The notes under the pieces are model-generated. The model worked only from the letters and a program-made list of their open reading frames with translations, did not search any database and had not been told where the DNA came from. Source: Brugia malayi (lineage: Eukaryota > Nematoda > Chromadorea > Rhabditida > Onchocercidae). From it: a DNA stretch of 64,000 nt. Within the stretch, counting starts at the first letter, position 1, and each line of letters starts with the position of its first letter. The position numbers were made by a program, and so were the translations under genes. Shown one piece after another: positions 45,913-63,300 of the stretch. The DNA lies in NCBI RefSeq assembly GCF_000002995.4, contig NW_025062475.1, forward strand, positions 9,986,187 to 10,050,186. The letters run 5' to 3'.

Positions 45913-46763
45913 ATTGATTGTAAACAGATAAATCAAACCGCTTTTCGCAAATGAACTTAATTAAGCATTACTTTTTGATATTTTTCATTTTCAAAATTAT
46001 CCACTTCTGTCCCGTGAAAACTGTGGCATCCATTATTTTTTTCTCCGAAAATATTTCTCAGAAACATTAAAAGTCTATTTTATTTCACTCCCACTACGAC
46101 AGATGGAGAGACAGAAGATTTCAATAATTCGATTACTGCATGCGAACAATTCTTACATATGTTCCTTAAAGATTTTTAGCAAAAACATGGAAAGAAAAGA
46201 TTTGTAATGCTGAAATAAGGCGATGACTGCATCCCAGAAATCAAAGTGGTGCGAATTGAAATGATTTGGAATTTTTAATCAACATCAAATGCATGACATA
46301 CATCTGTTATTTGTAACAGAAATTAAACGAGAAAGCAATGCTCACGTAGTTTTCATCATCTTCGCATCAGATTAAGGAGTAATTCTTGAACAGTGTACAA
46401 AATTATAACATAGAAACGTGACTAAACAAGCGCTCGTCAACTTTTCAGCTTACCAAAAACAATCCACTCGACCAACCCCAAGAAAAAGTCAAGTAACAAT
46501 TACCAAACCCCGTGACAAACTAATAAGTCTCCTTCTCATTTCAACGGCCCATCTTAACAGGATACTATGAAAATTCAATTCCGATATGGCGGAAAAGAGC
46601 AAATTACAAATCGAATGAATTTTATATTTTCTTTTTCTTTTATTAAGAAGTTTGGACAGATGTTATGATGGAAAAGTTGGTTGGAAATACTGCAATTGAA
46701 ATGAATTCGTCTCGAGCTCTATAATCACTGTAGTATATTCATTCGGTTTTTGTAATAAATGCG

Positions 46764-46972
46764 GTTCAGTGTTAGCATCTTGAAAAGCCTTATGAAGTAA
46801 GATTCGTGTAAGTATTGCATGTAATGGTTTAGGAGTGGTGCAAGGAGTGGCTCTCTGCTAATGATTGTAGCCATCCGGAAATTTACTGGAAAAAGTTTGC
46901 ATCACGGAATGTTTCTTATTCTGAAATATTTCTTAAAGGCAGTCAGATTTCTGATCGAGTAGGATGGACATA
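46764..46972 (+). CDS. Possible small unrecognised gene or exon
   Basis: After a GGTTTAG acceptor (46831) one frame reads EWCKEWLSANDCSHPEIYWK, KFASRNVSYSEIFLKGSQIS and DRVGWT-stop (TAG about 46970-46972), rich in Trp/Cys/Tyr and with natural codon use. I cannot find a phase-0 upstream exon for it. A different frame gives a formally spliced product: ATG at 46764 (MRFSVSILKSLM), donor ATGAA|GTAAGATT, same acceptor, but it looks less like a real protein. Either a small gene with an unplaced first exon or a remnant. No family recognised. Confidence 0.3.
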
Positions 46973-47526
46973 GGTCGATTTTAGTAGAATGTAAAGAATG
47001 TCTGGCTGGTGTAGATATAAAATATTGTATAACTAAAGATTGTGAATATTACTTATTATTAATAAAGTATTGAAATGAGAGCGACGACTCAGATTCGAAA
47101 AAATGATAAGATTAATAGGGGACCCCAGAAATAAGTGATATATCGATTAAAATATTTCTGGAATAAATTTAGTTTTGTTATTATGTAATATAAACTGAAA
47201 GAACTTGAATAAGAAAATCAATCACTTACTTACAAAGCATTTTATAAACTTCAATATTTCAAAAATATTTTCTAGATTCATTATTGTAGTGTAAGATTTT
47301 GTCAATTTTGCTAGTATTTCTCTGACTTAACCGTCTTATTGTGGGGTATTCCCAATTTAAATACTTAATTATAAAATATTTTCTGAATTTAATTACTTTT
47401 CAAAGCGTTGTATATTGTTGTATTGCGATGCTATTGAAATGTAATTATTTTTCTAAAACGATATGTCAAGTAATAATTTTGCTTTCAGGAAAAGTACCAT
47501 TTCATTCCTTACAACAAGCTAATTAA

Positions 47527-52343
<4,817 letters not shown>

Positions 52344-52713
52344 GATTTTTTTTTCGCTATAACTGAAATGTCGTCGTTTTATTTTCTATAAAAGATCTTG
52401 TAATTTTCTCTAGTAATATACTTTTTTAATATATGTTCGAAACACCTATCTTTGACTAAAGTTTTTTCAGGAATGACTGCCATTTAGATTATAATCTCTT
52501 TTTTGTTACATTTCTATTCTGCGCATTGGGTGCATTTTGATGAATACTTTTAATCTTGATTTTACTTACATGATGTTACTTATTTGATTTGATTGAAATA
52601 TTTTGATTTATTATAGATGGTAATGTTGAAAATAAGTTATAACATTCCTATAATTCCTATGACTAAAAACATTTCCAACAAATCAGTTCATTTTCATATA
52701 GAAAACATAGCGA
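52344..52713. other. Convergent 3'-3' intergenic region (mcm-6 / TPR gene)
   Basis: 370 bp between two facing stop codons; 3' UTR sequence for both, no clear AATAAA and no other feature. Confidence 0.5.
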
Positions 52714-55700
52714 TTATTCAGATTCTTGAAATTCAACATCAACAATAACTGCTTCTGAATCAGTATTTTCCGACATAGAACTGCGACAAGAGCCTGTAAA
52801 AGCTTGTTTTCGATATAGCAAATTAGTGAGATTTGATAAAATGTTTTAGAATTATAATGAATTTCTGGGTGATATCAAATTTAATATATACTTTCTCCTT
52901 CCGAATGATATCCTCGTGATTTCAATTTCCCCCGTTGTTTTTTTCTTCTTACACGAACGTTATTTGCTAACGATTTCATCAATTTGTTGAGATTATCTAC
53001 TTCCGAAGTTTGTAAATCGTCATACATACCATAAAGATGATCTGTAAATATTCACTGTGTTTGCATGTGAAACTTTTCAGTTTTTTTAAACAGTTACATA
53101 TGATTCTGTCATGTTATATGATGAAAATATTTTAAAATTTTCGATTTTCAATGTTTTCGATGAAGATTGAAAATTTTGGGACGCAATACGTTAATGTGAA
53201 AATGATCAGAAATTTTGAAAGAACCTCGGAAAAGATGTTTGATAAATTTTAGAATAAAATTCTGTTCATCATGTGTTCTCCGAATAAATGTTTCTTGCAA
53301 ATAATCATCGACTTCACAATGATCTGATAGTGTGATATGTTTGCAATGATCATAGAGGTCCTCTAATTTCTCCACAAATAATTGGATTTCATTTGTTTTC
53401 ATTTGTTGTTTTATCATATCCAACAAGTAAAGTTGTACTTTTGTTGGTAATCCTTTAAACAAATTATAAAATTGACTAAATGTTGAGAAGCGAACAGTCA
53501 GTCATAAGAAAAACAAAATTTTCAACTAGTTTTAAGGTCAAATTCTGGTTGCAGTGGATTTTCAACTTAAAATTATTCGTTTCAAAGATGAAATTAAAAA
53601 TAAATTTTGCATCAGATAATGCAAGTGCTAGGCAATCAATCTTTTTTCTTTTTTTTTGACTTTAAAATGGAGTATTATGAGGGGTTTCAGGAATCGATAC
53701 TGACCTTTAAAATTGTCAATTTCTATTTGATTATTCATACTAATTGCTAAATTTTCGACCAATCCACCTTCCATATCAACAATTATCTTTCTGATACACT
53801 GCGCTCGACCAGGACGAACTTTGGAAGAACGATCGCCAAACAATCGTACATTAATGGATTGTAAAAGTTCTGAGCATTCTTCCACCGAATACCCATTAAT
53901 AAGCTAAATTAAATTTGAATGAGTTCCATATTTGAACGAGAGAAGAAAATGTTCTCTAATTTAAGCCTAATTTTTGTAGGAAAAAAGGTGTATTTTTCAA
54001 TTTTTCTTTAAAGGAAAAATTTCGAAATCAATTTTTTATTTTAAAAATTGAAAAGTATTCAGTTAAATATTTCTGTTTGAATATTTCTCTTTTGAAATTT
54101 CATAATTCTTTTTTAAACACCTTTTCAAGAAATGGCATTAATGATTGGATGGTTTGCCCCTTGATATCCAATAAACAATGTGCATTAGCAATCCGAAAAT
54201 TGATAATTGTGTCATCTGTTTCATTATTTAGTAAAATGACAATGTCGTTATCGGAGGAAGAATTGATAACATTATCAGTATCAAAAGACATTTTTGTGAA
54301 ATCGATAATTACTAATGAAGATACCTAAATAATGGAAAATTTAAGTGGTGATTTCTATGAGAAATACTTCTTTATTTTTAGCTTAAATGAAATTTAAACC
54401 ATCTTTTTGAGAACAAATTTGGGAAAAAAAATTGGCTTAGCAATTATGAAAGATAGATAAATCTTGTAGAACATCTCTATTAAATGTTATCTTTCAGTTT
54501 TAGAGATAAATCTAAGTAATTAACTAAGATTTTTTACAAGTCCGAATTCAATTTCAAGATTTTAAGATATGAACGAAGGATGGGAAAAAATAACCTGTAT
54601 TTTATAAATGAAATCAGTTTTACCATTTGGACAGATATGTTCCCATGAAATAATTGCAGAATCAATTCCTGCATAAAATATCCCAATTTCAGGGTCTTTC
54701 CGGTTTTTTTTATATTTTGGTTCATTGAGTGCAACCAGATGTGTCTTGTTGATATCGAGAGCATGTTTCACATTCACCAGTAATTCCGATTCTGATACTA
54801 ACTTCTCGAATTCGTCATCAGTCAAAGCCGGGATAGTGTCAATGGTGTGAAGCATTTGATCCAAAAATTGCGCAAAAAATATTGGCATTTTGCTTCTGGT
54901 AGCATTATCAAGAAAGTAGTACAATTTGCCAATTTGGCCTAAATTTAGTTTTAAATTCAAAAGAGTATTTTCATCAAAAATTAAGCCATGAAAAAAAGAA
55001 ATAAGCCCTATTTCTATTTGAATTTAAATCTTACTAATATCGCCATGTAATGCTTCGTATGGAAGCACATTTTCCCACTACGTAATGATTAATAATCTAA
55101 TAATAATGATGATGAAAAGATTGAGATGGTGAAATAATAGTTCAATTAACAATTTTATTGTTAATTGTTAAAAATTTAGTGATTTGTCCGATCATATAAA
55201 GTATTGCTTCAATATTTGTAATAAATATAAAACATTAGGCATTAATTAATTGGACTGCTGATTAGTTTAATTAATATTTTGTGCAATATTTTAATTCTAT
55301 AATAAAGAAATGTACCTAAAATGATTACAAGAAAGACAAAATAGTAGTTAATGCTGAAATAATTTTTGTTTCTAAATAATATTTCTTTCCTGTTATCTTT
55401 GTAATACAAAATACAAAGGAAGAAATAAATTTGTATATGAAAAGTAATAACTAACCAACTTCAAAATACCATACCAACTTATAACGATCTACATGTAAGC
55501 AATACAGTAAACTCTTCTTCAACTCTTCAATGTATTCCTGAATAGCTTGTATAGTTGGAATACTGTATCCAACGGGTAACTTCCTTTTACGACAATCGCG
55601 CCAAAATTTACTCTCAGCTATCGTAATAGTTTCTACAGTATTTGCGTGTAGCATATATTTGCATAAAATTAACATTATATGAAGAAAATTGATAATTATT

Positions 55701-58700
55701 TGTTGACGGCTATAAATGCGTATCAATGATAATTCATTAAATTCCTCTACTGTATCTTTCTCGAAATAATGGCTTAAATATTCTTCCAAAAAGTTGGCAC
55801 ATTCCTGCAACAATCATAAAAGCTCATAATTATTGCTTAATCAGTTACAATTCCTCACTACTTTTTTACCTACTCCATCCATACTTACCATATTGTCACA
55901 TATCCTGTCACTGTCTATTCTTATAATACTACCACATCATGCACACTTGCCATATTATTTTGTTGTCATAGCTTTATTTTTGAGGTAAAACATGCTTATG
56001 ATAGTATATCAATTCAGAACAGATCAGTACTTTGAACACTCGACGGGATTTACTGGAAGAGTTTGAGATAAGATCATTTATAAATGTTTCTATTATATAG
56101 TATTGTAAAATGGAATTAAAACAAAAAAAAAAAAAAAGATAAAACAACAAATAACGAAATTTTTTTCTTATATTTTACCTCAAATTTTTGTTCATTCCAA
56201 TAAAATAACGCAATATCAGCGGTATATTCTGCATTATTTTGATAAGTATTTTTATACAAATCAAAGAAATGTTTTGCAGTGATAAAATCACCTCTTGTCA
56301 TCATCCAATGTATTGCTGCTATTTTTGATAAATTCTCATGATTTAATAGATCATACAAGCATGATTCGTCCAAAATTCGATGAATGACCAATGAATCAGC
56401 TGAAAAGAAAATGTCATTTAAGAATATATCATTTAGCTTTTTTCCTTGAATGAAATTTTTTATTGATATGCTATAACATTTTTTATGTATGTAAGATTTT
56501 ACTTTCAAAAATTTTGAAAAGACTTTTAGATGGATTTAGGATTAGGAAAAGATGGATTTAAAATCTTAAAGAGATGGATTTAAAACTTTAAAAAAAGTAG
56601 ATTAGGAATATTGAAAAGTGAGATTTAGAATCTCAAAGAGATGGATTAAAAGTCATAAAAAGGTGGACTTAGGATCTTGAAAAATATCGTTGATCAATTA
56701 GATCAACTTACTCCTCATAGCAATATCTTGTATTGCTTCAATTATATAATCTGAAGCACTGCAATTCCATTCAATCAATAAAAGCTCTAATTTAAGCATT
56801 TCTTTTCGATTTGTTGATAAGTTTTTTTGCAAATTTTCAAAATTTTGCATATGATACAAAGCTTCTTTATAATTTCTATCATCGTAGTAAGCGCATGCAA
56901 GGATATATTCGCATGTGGCCTTCAAATTCTGCAAAATTAATCTAAATCATCATTTAAATACTACATTGAATTATTATTATCTTTTATAATGAAATCCAAA
57001 AAAATGTCGAAAAATTAAATTTGTCGTTTTTAAAGCTTAATTAATGTCACTCATTAGCATTTCAGCTATAAAACCTAATAACAGCAAATTTTAAAGTGAA
57101 AATTGTCGATAATTTAAATAATGAAAGTAAAATTTGAAATTCCAAGATACATAATGCATTAAAATATAGCAATTAATGGAAAACTTTACAATAATGTTTA
57201 TTTAATTTGGTAAGAAGAACAATGTAACCTTATCTCGGCAATTTTCCTTTACATCCGTAATATGAGTAATTGTATTACTTATGAAACCTTCTTCCAATTC
57301 CAATTTGCCAAGTTCGAACAATATTAAATGTTGCTCATTTGAATGATCCCCCATTGCATTTAAGCATTCTTGAAATAGCATTATAGCTCGTTTCCTTGCA
57401 TTACATTTCAAATATTTATTTTTCAAATTTAATAACAAATTTAAAATATCGCCGCATTTATTAGCAATACATAGTATTACTGCTTTCTCTAAAAATTTGC
57501 ATGCTTCCCATAATTTCGATAAATTTGTTGCTATTTCTGCTGATTGTTTCAAAACTTCAACCTGAAAAGAAGAAAATAAGATTCCTTTATATATAGGAAT
57601 GAAAACAGAAGCATAATTTATTAGCTAATTTATTAGTTTTATTAATTATTAATTCTTATCCAATTAAAAACATAGCATCATAGCTTGTTTTCTTGCATTA
57701 CATTTCAAATATTTGCTTTTAATTTAACAAATTTAAAATATCATCGCATTTATTAGCAATGCATAGTATTACTGCTTTCTGTAATATATATATATAAGCT
57801 TTTATTTTCCATTTCCAATTTAATTTTGTACAATAACTGAATATTGATCTGTGGTTGAATTAAATTGTTATATAATAGATTTTACTAATAATATAACCTG
57901 TAAATCAATAGATCCCATTTGTGACAATTGAATTCGATTGCTGCAGAGTCGCATGGTCCAATTAACATCTTTAATCAATTGTTTTTCTTCGATCAGATGT
58001 CTCAGTGTCTCACACTTCCCTTCGATATCATCGATATCATCAAAAAATGGAATTTGTTTACAAAAATTGACTAATGCCTGAAACTATTCAAAACAAAAAT
58101 TTCAACCGTTTAAGTAATAAACTGTTTTTCTGACAATTACAGCGAGTTTTTTATTTCAATTTTTACAAATCTAACTTACATCTCTTACCTATTCATTGAT
58201 ACATCTGCTCAATTATAAAAATAAGTAAAGGAAGAGCAAAAAGTATATACCTTCGATTTTTCACCTATTCCAAGATAGCATTCTGCCATATAACCGTATA
58301 TTAGGCCACGTTCACGTCGATAATTCGTCTCAGTCGTTAAATTTAATGCTTTAGTAAATATTTTTTTTGCTTCTGTATATCGTTGACGTAGTAATAATGT
58401 ACGTCCAATTGATATGAATGCATTCAAACGAGCTGTATCTTTTGATAATATGCCAGCAAGTGTCAGGTAACATCTGAATATTCTTTTCATCAACTTTCAT
58501 AGGTAGTACTTTTTCTAATAAAATAAAACTTTTTAATAGAATTTTAATATTTTTTTATTTAAACAAGCTTTAATAAAATTTAATAGAATTTCTTACTTTT
58601 TTCTTTAATAGAATTACTAGAAGTAATACTTTTTTTTCCATAGGTATTTTTTTTTAATAGAATTTAATAGAATAATTATCCGCAAATACTTGACAAATTA

Positions 58701-60319
58701 AACAATTATTTTAAAGTCTTGATGAAGTTTAATTTGACATTATGGCATTTAATTTTGAAAGTTTTCTTCTTAGGAATATAACTAATTTATTTTATTTGAA
58801 TTGAAATATTTCGCGTTTAATTTTTCATCAGCTCTTAATAATGAATTTACTGTCAGTTATTTGAACAATTTTTTTTTCTTCTTTTTTTTGAAGATCACCT
58901 TATTTATGTTAAAGTTAAACTAGCTACTATTGCTTAGCCAACTTAATTTGAGTACAATATTCTTTTTTAAATTAAATTTTATAATAAATATTTTATCGTA
59001 GGCAACAAATATGATTTTAATTTAATTTTAATTCTTAATAAATACTTAATGTTCGCATTTTTTTCTTCATATCTTACACTTTCTTAATTATAATTGTGTA
59101 ATTGTGCATAAATGTTAATTAGCATTGTTTTGTTTAGATTTCCATTGCATTATTACGCAAGAAATAAATTTAATTATATTGTGCTGCAGAATATTATTAC
59201 GAGTAATTTGAAATGCTTATCATTAATATCGATTTCCATTTTATCATTTCAAATATTCTAAAAGTACCTCAAACATGAATGACACATATCCATCATTCCT
59301 TTCTTGAAATGAATATTTGCCATTGCATTGTATAATTCCAACATACCTTCCAAATCGGACAGTTGTTGACATACACTTAGTGATTGCCGATAATATGCTA
59401 ATGCTTCGTCCGGATGATATAATAACCAATGTGTTTTGCCCAATTTATTGCATAGCTATTAATTACATTCAGCAATTAATTAACTAATTACATAAATTAA
59501 TAACTTTTTAAAACTCATATCTATCGCATAATTACATACAATTGCTTGAAAATTTATTTTTAAACCTAAAAATGGCAATCTGTTATCAATTTGATATTGA
59601 GAAAATTTATTAATTAAAAACATTGATTTATCGATAATGGTAAAAGATTAATTTAGTTAATCAAATAATAGGATTAAATTATCATCATTTTAAATTCACC
59701 ACCAATGATACTATAAAATATGAAATTCTTGATACTTGATTTTAGATCGAAAAAGAAAAATTTGTGGAGATTTTTGTTATAAACTAAAAGAATACTTCAT
59801 TATTAGTACTAATTAGTTAGTTAAGCAATTTTTAATTTATATTTAAATAATTTCAAAAAACTCACAAAATATTGCAAGCAAATGAGAAAATTTATCTTTA
59901 AATCAAAAAAAAAAGTGGAATTTTAGTATAAATTCAAAATAAAACTTTAGCTTCTTTTTGAAGATTGTCATCTTCTTGCACTACCATTAAGCAACGATTG
60001 TATGCATCGATCGCTTCTTCAAATGAATTGCAATCAAAATAATTATCGCCGCTCATTTCAATAATTAACGCTTGTCGTTCTTCCACTTTATGCTTCAAAT
60101 ATGTTTGTTGTGCTTCATTCCAATGTTTTTGCGCTTCATCCTTAAGCAAAATTTCTTCATTTTTCAAAGTCACATTTATTTTTTTAATTCAAATTCAAAT
60201 TAATTTTCTTTTTCATTTGCTCGATCCCAATGATTTCTGGTGTGCATTTTGCTTCAATTTGAAATTATTCTTGAAATTCCAAAATTAAAATAGCTCTGCT
60301 ACTAGCATAATGCTTATAG

Positions 60320-60382
<63 letters not shown>

Positions 60383-63300
60383 TCGATAATCACTAATAAG
60401 GTAATTCTTGAGACTTTTCACGAACAAACGGAAATACTCAAAAAAGTCACCTTCCTATGCATTAATCGGTAAAACTGATACAAGTCGCTGTGTACATCGA
60501 TAATTAATGCATAAGCACCAATTTTCTGTGCAAGTTTTGAATTTTCCAATAATGCCATTTCAGCCTGGTCAAATCGATTTGATTTTTGATATAATTCGGC
60601 TAATCTACGCAAACCATTAAAACGAATATCTGCAAATCTGCTTTACTGAATTAATTACATTAATCTTAATTGCATTAATTACCCCATTTATCATAAATAT
60701 TTCACTTAACAGTGCTTTAATTTTAATATACATTAATTGTACATGAATATTGCACAATGAGAAATAATATTACATTCTTTTTTAATCATAGAAATTAATA
60801 ATGATTGCAGAAGTTATTATATTAATTTTGCTGGAACAGTCTTTTGTTTTCAAATATTTAGCTGCTAGAATGATAAATTTTTTAAAAAGTGAAAATGAAC
60901 AAACCAACGCCTTGATCAGAAATAAGGCAGCAATATTTTTCCCATAGAATTGCAGCATTCGAATAATCATCGATTGCTTGATAAATATTCGATAAATTCC
61001 TAATTGCAAAAAGAAGAAAAATTTGTTATTTCAAAAGATGCAATTTTTAACCTCTAATTGCTCGATTGTGAAAGGTGAAAATCTTATTTTCCAATTTAAA
61101 AACAATTTGTAAAAAAATAGTTAAATCAAAATTTGTTTCCAAAAATTTCCAGTGAATGAAAAATGAGACTTCGTAATTTTAATTACCTTAATGCATCAGC
61201 TTCGAGCTTCAATGACCTTCTGCTGGTTGCTATTTTCAGCTCTTTTTTGGCCCATGTTCTTGCCATACAATATTGTCCTATAGCCAAGTGACATTCGCTT
61301 AAAATGCCAAAATACTCGCCAATCTTAAAATATACTTTATTTATTATTATCAACTGTTGTTATTATTATCCCTATCACTATCGGATTTGTGCTTTAAATT
61401 TAATTTTAACAAAAACGTACATTTTCCGCTGTTGTTTTGTTATCTTCAAAATATGTCATTGTCTTTTGTAAGATATTCAAAGCAATTATTGCTTCCTTCC
61501 GAAGTAAAAGACATTTGCATTTCAACAATATTGCCAAAGTTTTCTCATCTGTTCCCTTGCCTATCTCTGCTAATCTATTGCAGTAGGCTAATGCTGCTTC
61601 ACCATCACCCTAAAAGTTAGGAAAAAAAAGAGGAAAACATTATAATATTTCTAAAGAAATATTCCTCCGAAATCTGTGTAAAATATTGAGTTGGATATGA
61701 ACATTTTCAGTCGCAAAAACTTCAAAAAAAACTTGGAAAGTTGAAAAGGTAAAAAAAATCTATTTTGCATTTATTTATTTTAACTAGCAAAGTTAACTTA
61801 AAAATTTAAAAAATATTTGAAAATATTAAGATTGGAGAGAAAATTTATTTCTGAACAAATTGAACACACTTTTTAAACTTGCCTAATTTGATAGCTTACA
61901 TACCTTAGCTAATGCAAGCTTTACAATTCCGAGAATACTTCTAAATGTTAGAGGTCCGCATGATGCAATAATTTGTGCCGCATATTGATAATTACCAAGT
62001 TGAATGTATAAATCAGCAAGATTGAGCCGAAAATCGTTTGCTTCCATGTCATTCTGAATTACCGTGATGAATTTTAAAATTAAATTTGTGCTTAGTTTTG
62101 TTTTTGTAAAAAATTTTATTTCTTACGAAAAAAATACAGAAAAAAAAAAATAAAAATGCAGCAAAAATATAGTTTAAAAAAAAATTGCAACTTTTCAAAA
62201 AATTTTATTCTGTGAAAAAGCGAAATATCTAAAAAGGAAAGGAGATGAATGATAAAAGCAAGAAAAAACTGCCCAAACACATCTTCTAAATTAATTAAAT
62301 ATAAAATCTTCTATACTTGTCACAGTAATTTTATTATATTTACAAACAGAATTCATTAATTGAATTTGCTTTTGAAGATAATTAATTGCAAGCATAGTTT
62401 CATCGTTCAGTAATGCTATTCGTACGATACTATTGTAAATCGTTAATTGTTTCTCGAATTCATCTGAAATAATATTATTATCGAATTAAATCAAATTACC
62501 TTTTTCTAATCATTTTGTAATTTTTTAACCAGCTGACAAATGATATTAACACAAAACAATAAAACATTACTATTTCTTTTTTTTGATATAATTTTCATAA
62601 TTGCTTTAAATAAATATTATTGAAAATGAAATTTTATAAGAGAAAAGTACTGTCAGAATTATCGCTGTTATCAGGAATCATTAATTAAAATAATAATTTT
62701 GTTTCTCCCAATATTACATTATCTATAAGGCTTGCTTCAAACAATTGCAAGCATAATTGCTTATTAACCTTATGACTTATTCCACTTTAATCTTCTCCAT
62801 CATAGGCTGTATATCCATATCATTTTCTAATCACAGCTATCAGTTTTAATTTTAAGAGCAATTAATTTTAAGCACTATTAATGCAAAAGTGAATGTAGAA
62901 AATCTTACCAAGTTGCTTACTTATTTCAAGTTGCATTTCTAAATATTTGATTGCTAGTTGATAATTTTTCTGTTGATAATATGCAAATGAAATAGCACCA
63001 ATTACTGATAGCTTTAAATCTAATGGTGCCATTTTGGCTTCATCCATATCTAATGCTAATTGAAGCAATGCAATTGCCACTGTTATATGGCCAGTGGTCA
63101 AATATTCTTGACCAATTATGCTAATAATTAAGAATGAATCCAATTTCACTCCATTCATATCATTTCCAATTTCATTCAGTAAAACTGATAAATGATCTAA
63201 AAAAATTTAATATCAACTACATTTGCGTTATTTCAATAGTATTTTCAAATAAAATAAAATTTTAAAGATAATCATCCTTTTTTCTTTGCATATAAACTCA

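Larger units (their letters stand above)
45881..47526. other. Divergent intergenic region between ubc-18 and mcm-6
   Basis: About 1.6 kb. One stretch on the plus strand (about 46832-46972) is strongly protein-like and is described separately. The rest shows nothing I can name. Confidence 0.45.

Noticed and set aside
46588..46620. Start-like sequence ATGGCGGAAAAGAGC (MAEKSKLQIE) before the Trp/Cys-rich exon
   Set aside because: Reaches an in-frame TGA after ten codons with no GT donor before it.
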